From positions 71,797,900 through 71,861,899 of the forward strand of contig NC_044277.2 of NCBI RefSeq assembly GCF_004027225.2: a stretch of DNA of 64,000 nt, in the 5' to 3' direction. Source of the stretch: Strigops habroptila (lineage: Eukaryota > Chordata > Aves > Psittaciformes > Psittacidae). Numbering within the stretch: position 1 is the stretch's first letter; each line of letters opens with the position of its first letter. Shown here piece after piece: positions 1 through 12,545 of this stretch. Position numbers and translations under genes: made by a program. The notes below the pieces were generated by a model that was given only the letters and a program-made list of their open reading frames with translations, did not search any database and was not told where the DNA came from.

Positions 1-749
1 AAATCCTGGACATTTTGAAATATTTGACAGAGATGAAAGAAGTAACATGTAGAGGTAAATTTTTATCTTTGATGACCTGTCATGAAATGTGTTGAGTACC
101 AGCTGCTGTGAATTTAATTTCAAAGTTGTTTTTGACAGCATGTTCCAATTATATCCTTATTGAAAGGCTAGATTTTTGGTAGATTGACAAGTTTCCTTTT
201 TATTTTTACCTTCTAATGAGCAAAACAATCTGTTACAGTATATTGATCCAGCTTATTTATTTCTGGATATTTAAAATATGGTCTGCTGTCCTTCGTTTCA
301 GATACTTTTACCATTTGCAATACAGCAAAAACTATACTTGCATTTGCAAAACCACAGGGGGAAAGGTTGCTTTTAATTCTTTGAAAGGAAACTTTTTTTA
401 TTTAAGAGCTATGGGCTTGTTTCAGTTAGAGGGAGGATAATTGTGTTTGAATATGTATTGACCAAACACTTTACCAAGACACAGTAAGGGTCATCAGATC
501 CCTCAGGAAACATAATAGACTATATAGTCTGCTTAAATGTCATGGATTATGACTTATTTTTAGATACCATCAACATCTGTTGGCCTGGTTCTCAGCAGCA
601 CATGAGTATCGGATTCAGAATATTGCTGTTGAAGAGTCATCCTATGACGGTGATGGTAACATATGCAGACTGTGGGAGCCACGACAATATCCATTGCATC
701 CATTTAGTTTGAAGAGGCATGCCATCAACGGAAGAGAACTCAGAATGCA
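1..749. other. Gene-free AT-rich sequence
   Basis: No coding or repeat similarity recognised. The frames of 60-75 codons have no family resemblance. Confidence 0.7.
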
Positions 750-1002
750 GCAAAAGGATGGGACATAACAGCCACAAACAGTAGCAGGGGAAATTCTGAT
801 TAAAGGAAAGAAATCTTTACCAAAAGCAAGTTTAAGCACTGCCCAGAGAAGTGATAGAATCACCATCTTTGGAAGTTTTTAAAACTGCCTCAGACAAGGC
901 TTGGCCAACCTGATCTAGCTTTGTAGTTAGATCTGCTTGGAGCTGGTGACTCTACAAGATGAGCTTCCAGCCTAAATCCTTCTCTGAGTCTAAGATTTCT
1001 TA
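750..1002 (+). repeat. Old CR1 LINE 3' fragment
   Basis: Diverged but alignable by eye to the CR1 3' end: a CTGCCCAGAGAAGTGATAGA block, then GGCTTGGCCAACCTGATCTAG, then a degenerate AAGATTTCTTA tail. The 3' end points right. Confidence 0.6.
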
Positions 1003-2798
1003 AAAAGAGGCTGACAATGAAATAAACCACCCTCCTGGGCAACATGGAGTCATTACAAACATCACAGTGAAAATCCAGAATGGAAGCCTCTTATGGGAAA
1101 GAACTTCAGAAAGGCCAGAAAGGAGCTAGCATAGCTGAACAGTGGTATGAAAGCGACAACTAAAAGCAAGGACCTCTATGATCCTTCAGAAATGAGGAAA
1201 ATAAGAAGGATGGTGAATGCTGCTAGAGTGAATGTAAAAGCATCCTAAGACTGTCCACACAGTTTATGGGTATTAATTTTTAAAAAGCACCAAAACTAAC
1301 AATAGATCCTATTTGAATGCTTCAGAAGATGGAAGGCAGAGAGAGAATCAGCAGAATCAATAAGTGATGAGGATACAGAAGAGACAGAGAAAAAAATAAC
1401 ACAACTGTAGAAAAACTACTTATCACCAATTTATTATTTCTGTACCATCTCCAGATTGGCACAGGATGTATCAAGAAATTGTACCATGATTCCAATTCAG
1501 GGATATAAAATTTTCCTAAAATTTAAGATAGGAATGCCACAGCAGAAAAATTCCCAGAATAAAAATTCATGAAATTAAAAGAAGGACATAGTCCTGAGAT
1601 AACAAAATAAAAATGTGCCAGACTGTGATTAATGGTTATAATCTATGGAGTGCAGCTGATCTGGATAATTCAGCAATGGGGGTTGGGTCTCAACTGTGTT
1701 GATGTTAATTACATTCTATTTTCATTTAGCCTGCTTTTTGTGTTAATTTAATAGTGGCACAGGATATTGATGCTATTACAGCTAAAGCAGAATCCTAATC
1801 AGATGAATTAGATTATGGCCATAATATGAATTTCCACCTGTGTGCACATTCGAATTTCCATTCTGTGAAACTCTCAAAAGCAGATTTCAAAAATACACCT
1901 CTGGCTTTTCATATTACACATTAACGTGCACATGTACATGGGATATCACTAATATTTCAAGACTGCATTGCTTCACATTCTTGCCAGGAAATATTTCTAC
2001 AGCAATTCTGTCTTTGCTTGTTTATATTGTAGTCTGTATGTTAAAAAGGGAATCACTCAACCTTTTTTCTTGTAAGCTTGTTAATAGAGTATTTACTTCA
2101 CATTTTCAAAGATCAAAAGATGGACAGAATAATGCAATCACTCTGTTGAGGTATCAAAGACTCTTGGGGAGCAGGAAGACCTAAATACTTGAAATAAATA
2201 AGAAGTAAATTCCGTATGCGTGCTAAAAACACATATTTGTTTATTCCAATGGGATAACATGTAGTCAAGATTCAAACTTCAGTAGTATGTATCATAGATT
2301 AGATTTACTGATAATTCTTAAAAGCATGCAGTATTTTCCATCTGCTCATGCAATGAGATAGACAAGCATCAGAACTTAAACATACGCCTTGATGCTGGGA
2401 AATGCTGAACAAGTCCAGCTCCCACTGGATTTAAATTTAGGATTGCTCAGAGGTTAAAAATTTTGTACTGTGGACAAGGAGATAGCAATGTTCAAGCTGA
2501 TGCAAGAAAAAATTAGTATGGCTTCATCTAATACAATACCACTCTAAGTGTTAAAAATAGATGAACTGTTACCCATATGTTAAAAAAGTATTGGGAATGG
2601 ATAAACCTGATAATATCATTGCCAAATAATTTTATTTTTTTTTAAACAAACTTGATATGCCTAATTATTTCTGACAGAAGCTTACTGTTGTTCAGATTTA
2701 AATAGTATATAGTAACTTCCTTGAGTATGATTCATGACTTTACCATCAGTTACCCATCTTCCATTTACTGTTTTCAGCATTCAAAGATGAACACAGAA
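1003..2798. other. Gene-free sequence
   Basis: AT-rich. The part at 1,050-1,400 is purine-rich and might be very old LINE sequence, but no block is clear enough to name. A 114-codon frame at 1840-2184 has no recognisable domain. Confidence 0.6.
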
Positions 2799-3011
2799 AT
2801 CATAGAATCATAGAATCATAGAATAGTTTGGGTTGGAAGGGACCTTCAGGTCATCTAGTTCCAACTCCCCTGCCATGGGCAGAGACGCCTCACACTAGAC
2901 CATGTCACCCAACTCTCTGTCCAACCTGGCCTTGAACACTGCCAGAGATGAAGCATTTACCACTTCTCTGGGCAACCTGTTCCAGTGCCTCACCACCCTC
3001 ACCGTAAAGTA
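2799..3011 (-). repeat. CR1 LINE, 5'-truncated, fairly young
   Basis: Begins with three reverse-strand octamer units (ATCATAGA) and GTTTGGGTTGGAAGGGACCT, then CCATGGGCAGAGACGCCTCA and CAACCTGGCCTTGAACACTG. Little divergence from the usual avian CR1 3' sequence. Truncated at about 3011. Confidence 0.9.
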
Positions 3012-3884
3012 AAATCCCAGATTATATTTCTGTTTTTATTGCTCATTATTATAAGTGTCTTTATTTTTCTTTTTGAGAAAAAAAAAATAAAATCAGTGTT
3101 ACTAAGCTTAGGCATCTTTTTTTTCTAAAAAGTAATTCTAGTATTTTTGAAGAAGCAGAAGAGTGCACATAGAACCCTACAAAAGGAAATGGGATATTGA
3201 ATATTATGCAGTTCATCGCTTGAATGGACTAAAAATTAATTTGGTTAATTGAATCTACTGCTAGAAAGTAGTTCTAGGCCCCTTCCAATTAAAAAAAAGC
3301 AGCTGTAGTTATTTCTTATGCAAATTCTGTCAGAGGTAAAACAAAATATGTCAGCTAATACTACATCTCATTTGTAGAAAGGTATTCTGCCCTGCAATCT
3401 AAATTTCTCTTCTTTATTTTAATTACATCTTTTTTATCCTTATTAATACTTCTCTTTTTTTTTTTTTTTGTGTTAACATGTTTCAACTAATTGCAGAATA
3501 AAGTCATGGCTTTTAAATAAGATGTATGGGCTGTTAATGCTTTATTTTGTCATATATCTTTTCAGAAGTGAGATCATTTTAACTTATCCATTTTCATATC
3601 TCTCCAAGATGCCAATACTTGGTAACAAGAACAGCCAAACAAAATAGCTCCTATAGTGTTGTGTTGCTTAACAGTCACTTAAAGAGTGCCTATTCTTTTC
3701 CTGGTAGTAGTTCCTCTTCATGTGCCGAAGAAAACTTGACACATCACACTGCACGCTTTCCAATTTATTACCATTCCCAAGTCTCTTTCAGACTTTGTAT
3801 TGCTGAAAGGATACCTGTGCAAAGTCAGTTTAACCCTCTCTTCTTGTTGTCGTATTAAATAGTGTTTCACAGTATTGCACAAAA
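3012..3884. other. Gene-free sequence
   Basis: AT-rich with short A and T homopolymers (for example the T run near 3455). Nothing else recognised. Confidence 0.65.
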
Positions 3885-4130
3885 GCTTGGATGAAAAGGG
3901 ACCTCCAAGCAGGGCTAACTTCGAAGCTAAATTGGGTTGTTCAGCTTCTGCTGGTGAGTTTGGAATATATCCAAGGATGAAGATAGTATCACCTCTCCAG
4001 ACAATCTCATCCCAGTCCACATTGGACTCCCTCTGAAGATCTTTCCTCCTTACGTCCAACCAAATGCTCTGTATTGCAATTCATGTTTGATGGCCTTTCT
4101 GTGGGCACGCTTGGAAAAGCCTAGCTCCAC
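3885..4130 (-). repeat. Old CR1 LINE fragment
   Basis: Degenerate antisense CR1: AAAAGGGACCTCCAAGCAGG, GCTAACTTCGAAGCTAAATT, then AAGGATGAAGATAGTATCAC, in the order expected for the 3' untranslated part and the end of ORF2. Confidence 0.6.
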
Positions 4131-7100
4131 ACTCCATGCCACCCCCTTAGGTAGGGGAACACTGCATGAAGGGCCTCTCCTTCAGGTCTTCAGTTTAGAA
4201 TAATTTTGCAATCATGTAAACAATAAAACAGTTTTTGCCTTTCAGAATGTTAGAAGAGGCATGTGCTGAGAAACAAAAAGAGGAATTCTAATGTATTTTT
4301 TAAATATTTTTTTCAGCTGGGGAAGTATATAAATAGTTGTCATTTGTATTTCTTTATATTTCATATATTCATCAGTAGAATCAGCATGGATATACAGGAA
4401 TCAAGAGACTACCAGTTTAGCAACTTTACTTGTTGCAGTATTACTATGTATTGCAAACCACTGTTATACAGCTGTGAAAGCTTCCTGCTCCTTTTATCTA
4501 GTTCTCACCACTTTTCCACTCTCCAAAGCACCTCCTCTGTCACATGAATATTTGGATATATGCATTAAAATAAGAGAGCTGAGTTGGTCTTTATCCCCTG
4601 AGTAAAGTAATGAGCAGTGAAATGCTCCTTTGGGGGGGGAAAAAAAATCTAGAAAAAAACTTGTAGAAAAATCTAGAAAAAGCCCAGTACTGTCCTGAGA
4701 TCAGGCTGTAATAACTCCGATTACCTTCCTTTCCATGAAAAAAAGTGTCAGTGTTCTCCACTCAAGGGAGGAGGAAAGCTCTGTTAAGAAGAAACTGCAA
4801 ATCAGAGCTGACCTTTGTGAAAGACTGGATTTTTCCACACAAAACTGGTATCCGCTCCAGCCAAAAATTATGTGACCCCAAGAGGACTACAGGAGCTGGC
4901 AGTATTTCTGCTTTTCCTTTTGTACTTTGCATCACTCTGTTTACTGAGCCCCTCCAAACAGACTTTGTTTATAGTTTGCCAGTGCAAGCAAAGACCCTTC
5001 TAAAGATATTGCACACTCAGGGTATTGGGTTGCAGTCTTGACATGTTTATGTTGCTATTCACCAGTTCAGAAATGAAAGCTTAGGTGACCAGACTCTATT
5101 GCTCTGAGCATTTTGTGCTGATAAAACTGCATCCTTAAGCACACCAGGCAAACAAAATTGCATGTAGCAACAATATTGTTAAGAGCAATTTATAGGTTCT
5201 TAAGGGTGTATTGAAACTGACAATGTAGTGGAGAAGAGGCAGAATACCTACAGTGATTCGGTTTTCTTTAATATGCTTCACTCTTCTGAGTATTTCATCA
5301 GAGAGGTGCTTACCTCCTTAGCACCCCTTCTGGCAGAGCTCAGGGAAAAATAACCATCTACAGGAGCAACTTGGAAAGGACCCCTGGGGAGCCGAAATGT
5401 GAATTGCAGTTGTTTGTGAACAGCCACAATGCCTCATTGTAATTCTTATTCACCACTCAGTTGGGTAGCAGTCTTTAAAAGCTTTTTTAAGCAGGCAACT
5501 CTCATGTGCGGACAGATGACAAGAACATTCTCTAAGCATCTGCTATCTGCCACTGTCCTTATTGGCTCTTTCGCTAATTTATAACACCAAGTCTCATCCT
5601 CCCCCAGCCTCCCAAAAGGGACAATATGCAAAGGAAAATAAGTCTGAGGAATAAAAACCAACACATAAAACTAGCTTGAGGGATATAAAATCAAGGCAAA
5701 GGAATGGAGAATCAAAAGAGTAAAGCTGGAGAAAGAGCATGGGAGCCATATACCCTTGTCCTAAAAGTCTTGCATTCTCTTGAGTTGGCTTTAACATTAT
5801 TTATTGAGTTTTCCATCTCTTCATAGATACCAATGAGTGCTTCTGACAGCTCTAGGGCAACACTACTAAAGACATTTCTTCCCTGTCCCCACTAAATTGT
5901 AATATTAATGGATCAAAGAGGAATCATTGACTTCACAGATTCAAAGCACTGTACAAGTTCTAGCTAATACATATTCAAACATCTGTATGAGTCACATATT
6001 TGTTAACTGTACCTGCTTCTGAAATGAGAGGTGCTAATGTTTTTCTAGGTCACAGCTAAAGTGAGAAGAGGCTGAGAGTCTGTTGTTCCTGATATGTGTT
6101 TTACCTGTCCGGAGCTCTACTGGTGGTACTCTGCATTGCGCATTCATTGTGCTTTTTCAGGATCAGTGCTCATTCATTATCTTGCTTTAAGTAGTTCTGG
6201 TGTCTTGCCCAAGCAGCCATTCTTCTAACTCTCTCAATCTCCTTCTGAACTGCCCCATTCTCTTTAATATTGATTTGTTGTGGCAGCTTTGGGGATGGAT
6301 AGTAGGTACAGCAGTGGAGAGTAGAGAGATAGACTGTTCTGGCTCACTGAACTGCCACAGCAGGAGATAAGCATTTACCTAGTTCTGCTGTGCTACAGAT
6401 AGGAACATGTTTTGGACAAGTAATTTCAGTAATTACATTGAACTTTTTATCTCTCTGAAAATAATACCCAAAGGGTTTCCCTATGAAAAAACTAATAACG
6501 GTTTTACTACTTTCTTCTGGCAACAGCTCACTGTGTATCAGTAATTCACTTCTTTTGCAATGTATTGCAAGACAAAGGAATTCACCCAATTCACTGGGAC
6601 GATGCACACTGGTGTCCCATAGACATGAAGAGTGTAATGAGTCTTGGCAGTGCTATGGATAACTAAGGAATGCCTTCAGCTGAGCACTGATGCAGTATTA
6701 CCTTTGGGAGAATCTAGTCTGCATCCAGATATCTCATTTTGCCTAATATAGGATATATCTGTGGACCTGTCAAGTGGAAGAATTAATTACTCTGAGATGA
6801 ACTGCAGTTATGGATATCTGTATTAGGAAGGAGGAAACAAATCCTGCCTGATTTAGGTAAATCTATGCATCGCTGTAGAAGACAGAGTCTGAAGTTACTT
6901 GTTTCTCCATCTCTTCTGCCAACACCTTCTAAAATAGACTAAGGTATTCCCCTCCATGATACTAGCAATATTATTTGTTTAGATATATGTTGAAGTCTTA
7001 TTAAAAATTTCAGATGACTGTTTGCCTGGTCCCTTTCACTAAAGCTTCTATGACAGACAATGGATTTGTTGTCAAGACAAAAGCCTTTCATGGAAAATAC

Positions 7101-7954
7101 CCAGTGGACAATGATAACCCTTGTTGTTTTGGTTGTGTTATCTTGTAATGTGCTGTTGATTTTAGTAAAGTTCAAAAAGTGTTGAGGACATAGCTTCATT
7201 CTCCAAAGTAAAACACTTCATTCCTGAAGTTAGGGCTTTTCTCTGTGATGGCAGATACAAAATTTGTCTGCTTCCCGTCTGTATTTGTTTTATCTATTGG
7301 ATACTGCTCCTGGACTTCAAAATTGTTTGACAGTTCAAGTGAAGGAGATATGCAATAAAGGCCCGTTTCAATGATAATTAAAATATCATCTAATGTGGAA
7401 CAACATATTACAAGTCAAGACGTCTGTTCACATTATTATGAGAGTCTCAGTCCAATTACATTCACTATAAATTATGGAAGAACAATTGCAGTAAAAATGT
7501 GCACATTTAGCTTGAGGCTAAATTGAAGATTAGGTTTTTGTTCATTCTGAATTCTGAAAGAATTTTCTGAGATATCAAAATCCAGACTTACTGCAAAAAC
7601 ATACATAAGAAATTCTATTCAAAAGCAGGTTTAAATACAACTTTGCCAATATATTTCAATCTTGTTTGGCCACAAAAAACAGTAAATACATCTAAGGTTT
7701 AAACACTATCTTTAAACAAGGAACTGGGCAACATCACACTGTCCTAGACAGATATTTTTCCAGAATAATACTTCTCCACTTATAAAACTGGTACTTGATC
7801 TACACAGAATTCAGGAACATTCAATGAAAATCCATTCTTTTATGCAGCCATATCACTAGTGAATTTAACATACTGCTTAAAAAAAATTAATCTCTACGTA
7901 GTCTGTATTCATTAAAGTGAAGAAGGAGTTTATTTCTCTGCAGGCATTAGTTAG
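4131..7954. other. Gene-free sequence
   Basis: Nothing recognised apart from the polypurine tract at 4630. All frames are under 100 codons and without family features. Confidence 0.65.
4630..4686 (+). repeat. Polypurine tract
   Basis: GGGGGGGGAAAAAAAA followed by near-repeats of TCTAGAAAAA. Confidence 0.8.
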
Positions 7955-8170
7955 CAGGATTGTAGACTTGCAGAATTTTATAGGTTGGAAGGGACCCATG
8001 AGGATCATCTGGTCCAAACTCCATCTTAAAACAAAGCCAACTTTGGCTTCATTCTGTCTTATTCAGTTTCAGTGTTCTTTGACCTTTTTCATCCCTGGGG
8101 TGCTGATGACTCAACATGTTGTCTATAAGGTTATCCAGGTCCTTTCTGACAGCAAATGACATCGACAAAT
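7955..8170 (-). repeat. Old CR1 LINE fragment
   Basis: The blocks TATAGGTTGGAAGGGACCCA and TGAGGATCATCTGGTCCAAA mark the antisense 3' end. The rest is strongly diverged. Confidence 0.55.
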
Positions 8171-11100
8171 GGGAACTGGTTAATGCTGGCATTATCCCAA
8201 AGAAAAGATTTAGTAAACAAGAGGAGTATGAGATGGATCCACTATTAAACACATTCAAGCAATTCAGTTTGAGCTCATTAAACCAGAGTGATCTTGATTT
8301 ACTTCACCTTATTGTTACAATAACTTGAATGTGGTACAAACTATTAGTAGCTCAGAGGTTCTTCTTACCTCCATAATAAAACTTTTCTGGAAATTACCGA
8401 TCACTTTCTTCTCACTTTTGATACTAATAAACTATGATTGTTAAGTGTTAGTACCTGAAATTTAGTCTATATCTACCATGCAAATGAAACCTACATTCGT
8501 TGACTGCCTCCAGTGACTTTCTTGAGTTGACCACTGGAAGATATCAAGCTGCTCTAATATTTTCGTGTGTGAGCACTTTCTCTTCACCTTCTCTGGTGCA
8601 TTTATAGATTACTTGCCTGTGTGCTGCAATTAAGCACATGAAGTCTATGGACAGAAATCCTGCTATCTGTTTTTCCTAATTTCTGATAGGACCCCATATC
8701 TCACATGCTTTTTCTCGATTGTTGATGGGAAGCCACAGTCTGGAAACACAAACTGTTTGCATCCTGATTTACAGCTGGGATAAAGTGACTGACAGGAACT
8801 TGAAAGACACTTGACGTCTCTAAGCATCAAGCAACAAAATGGGAACAGCAGTAATTAGACTGCAAGGTAGGACATAGATAAGAAACAGCAGATCACACTC
8901 TGGTTAACCCTAAGCCTCCATGAAGACCGTACCTGGATTTCAATAGTCTGTAAGGATGTTCTTTCTTGTTTCAGAAAACTCAGTCTGAACCTTTTAGTTC
9001 CCAGGAACACTACAAAGATTTCAGGCTTTCTGCGAAGAGTGAAAGTTAGTCAGGGACCTCACACTTGGGTGGATGAGGGCAGGTTAGCTACTTTCTCCAA
9101 CATTGTATCAGCTTGGAATGCTTATTTCCTTAATTCAGTGTTGCAGGAATGTTTGGGGTATTTTTCATTCAGTAAATGAAAATTAAACTAATAAAACATA
9201 TCCCCCTAGCTGGTGTGAAAATAAATGTTAGAGTGGTCTGTAATTCTGAGATGAAAACAACTGTTAAAAAAAAAAAAAAAAAGACATCACTAAAGTCATA
9301 TTGTTCTTCAAATTTAGTACCAGAATCATCCAGTTGGGTATGGCCTTCCAAACTAATCTTATTTTCTTCTCCCTTACATAAATTTGCTGCTGAAGAGCTA
9401 ATGCTCAGACAGTAGAATAGGGAATTGGGACTTCTACAGGTATTCAGAAATTTTTTATAAACATATCCATGGAATACAGTTTTTACCATAATGGTTATCT
9501 TGAACTATGGTGTCTACATGATTTTTTTCTTACACTTTTATGTTGCTAAGTTTCTCCACTTCTTCCTTTTTAATGCAGAAAAGCAAGCAATTTTGCCCCA
9601 CCTTTCTATTGCTTAGATCTATTGCAGCAATCACTGCTTGTCTTTCACAACATTTTATCATATTTTTTCTTTTTTCGGCCTTCCTTTTTTTGGCTGGCCC
9701 TTGCTGTGTGTCATTCTCTCCAAAGTGCTGAGTCTCTCAGAACTCATTAGCTTTCTACTTGGCTGCAGACCTCATCTGGCTTTCTTTACATGCCCTGGCC
9801 TCTGAGCTACTCTTACAATCTATTTGCTTTGGTGATGGGGTATCACATTGGCCAGATCCTTGGGATAGATCTGCTTGCACCTTTCCTAAAATAAACTTAC
9901 CAAAAATATCCAAAGGTCTTTCAATCTTCTCTGAAGTTAGAGAACACAAACTGGAACACAATAATTTTGCTGACACTGAAAATTCAGCTGCTTTGGGTGA
10001 GATAATCCAGAACAACTGTGAACAACTTTTGTAAGCAGCTTTCTCCCTGCTGATTGTCCAATCAAATTTATTTCAGAAACTATAGCTATAGCAAACAGTG
10101 CCCTGTGCCTCTGGATCCCTAAGAAAACCTGATCTGTCAGACTGCTCCAGTGACACCCTGGCTCTGCCCACCCTGATGGGAGCCCCAGGACGTTTCTCCA
10201 TCTCAATGCTCTCAGGAGGCGCTGGCAGCCCTTTCCCACCAGGATTTCACCTGCAGCAGAGTGGCAGCTGCCAGGACAAAGCAGATAGGCACCCTCTCAG
10301 CCTGCCTGCTATTCTGCCTCAGCCTTTTCAACACAAGAGAAGTACGCACAGAGTGAACAGGGAGCCAGAAGGAAGTGATATTGACTGCCACAGTCTGCTT
10401 TCCCTGACATTAAACTCTCCCATGGGCAAGGGTCATATTTTTCTATATGCCTGATGAAAGGCCTCATGCATGTTATTCAGAGGAGACAATTTTACATTTA
10501 AACAGATGCCTTAGGGGAGAGGGTTGCCCAGCTGCTTCCAGGCTCCGGCCTCAGGGGAACAATGAAATTTGACTGCTGCCTCTGAGCCATGCCAGGGACT
10601 GTGCTGACAATTTAGAGGTACAGATGACTGTGGGCCAGTGTTTGAGTGTATGCATGGGCTCCAGTTTATTTGCAGATATAGAAGTAGTAACAGACTCTTA
10701 CTGGCAATAACAATATAAAAATATGTAATGGTCTCCTTATTTGTGGCTCTGCCTATGCCAGGAAATTAAACAGCAGCAGGACACAAGCCTGAGTGAAAGT
10801 AAATGGCAACAAAGCTCACTGGATATATGTCTTGTGGAGAGTAACGAGCCTCTGTGGGACAAAGAACTAAGGATATTGTAGTTGTCTATCTCTATCACAG
10901 ATAGACCTCAAAGAACTTCTCAGTTGTTGGCTTTAACGATGTACACCACAAACAGATTATTGGTAAGAAAATCACTGGGAAATCTGAGCTGTCTGCTCTG
11001 GACCAGGAGTGCTCATGAAGTGTTGGAGAAGGGCTGCAATCACACTTACCTGCTGAGGCAGCCTGTTAGGGGCTGCTGAATGCAGTCAGGGCCTTATGAG

Positions 11101-11928
11101 CCCCTGACCCTGACTGGCACCTGGCTGGAGTGCTCCTGGCATGTAAACCTGGGCCACGAACCTGGGCTGCTTTTTTTGTGGTGTCTTCCAGGGTTTCACC
11201 ATGAAGCCAGAACATGATGTATGCAGAAAGGAATTTAAAACTGCTGCCACCTCCGGATCATGGAAGCAGCTGGTACAGAGACTTAACTGGTGTTTTCTGA
11301 CTGCAAGGAAGAATGTCAGGAGTCCTGAGAAAGAGAGACCATTCTGAGCAACTTTCAGATAAGTGTTTCAACTAACTAAATGAGTTATGTGCGTGTCTGG
11401 ATTATCCCTTTTGGGAAGGTGGGAATCTAGAAATATCTAGATTTTTAGTTTTACCTTGGTCCACTTGCTCTCAGCTGCATGGGACCAGCCTTTCTTAGTT
11501 CCAATTATACAAGCCATGATTAGGCAGATAGGGGAAATGAATATGGAAGGACAATGTTGTGGGTGAAATCTATGACATTTAAGCAGTTTCAGCAATAGGA
11601 GAAGAAACAAGTATTTAATATAAAGACTGTGGATTGACCTATATCAAATGAAAACTGTACGCAGTGGTTTTTCAGAATCTTGCTGACTGTGATGCACAGA
11701 AAGCCTTAGTCACAGCTGCCAATGCCCATAACTCTCAGTTACACTGATGAAAGTGTGACTTGCTTATCAAACTGAGAGCAGAACCTTTAGTTCTTATAAT
11801 CAATCCTAGTTACTGATGGTCAAGTGTTTCCTCCTTCTTCAGACATTTCCTTTTTGCTTCCTCTTGTTCCCTTTAAATTTGGCTTGCAAAACACATGATG
11901 TGTCTGAATATGGTTTTATGTTAACGTA
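8171..11928. other. Gene-free sequence
   Basis: Contains a 17-A run near 9266. The segment from about 10,090 to 10,460 is richer in GC than its flanks and holds a 118-codon frame without a recognisable domain. No repeat family identified. Confidence 0.6.
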
Positions 11929-12545
11929 TAGAATCACACAACTATTGAGGTTGGAAGAGACTACTGCAGGTCATCTAGTCCAATTCTCCCCACGGAAAGC
12001 AGGGTAAACTGGAGCAGGTGGCTCAGAGTCTGTCCACCCAGGTTTGATTACCTCCAAGGATGGAGACTCTACAACCTCTCTGGGCAACCTCTTTCACCAA
12101 CTTCACAGAAAAAATGTTTTTCTCACATTTAGGTGGAATTTATTGTATTTTAATTTGTGTCTATTGTCTCTTGTCTTGTTACTGGATGCCACTCAGAAAA
12201 GCAGTCTTCTTTACTCCTTCCTATCCAGTATTTGTACACACTGGTAAGATCCCCCTGAACTTTCTCTTCCCTAGGCTGGACAGCCCCAGGTCTCTCAGCC
12301 TTTCCTCGTGCTGAAGATGCTCCAGTTCCTTCATCATCTTTGTGGTCTTCTGCTGGACTTGCTCCAGTAAGTCCGAATATTTTTTATACTAGGGAGCCCA
12401 AAACTGGACACAGCAGTGCAGACGTGTCTCACCGGTGCTGAGCAGATAGGAAGGACCATCTTCCTTGACCTGCTGGTAATACTAGTTCTAATGTGGCCCA
12501 GGATGCTGTTGGCCATAGCAGGACCCATCACCTCCACACTGAGAT
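11929..12545 (-). repeat. CR1 LINE, about 600 bases, moderately old
   Basis: Antisense CR1 starting at TAGAATCACACAACTATTGA with the GGTCATCTAGTCCAATTCTC block. It passes through the ORF2 C-terminal part (CCTCTCTGGGCAACCTCTTT, GGCTGGACAGCCCCAGGTCT, CTGGACTTGCTCCAGTAAGT) to AACTGGACACAGCAGTGCAG and beyond. No intact frame remains. Confidence 0.85.

Noticed and set aside
1050-1400. Possible ancient LINE or other repeat
   Set aside because: Purine-rich and suggestive, but no block could be matched to a known consensus by eye.
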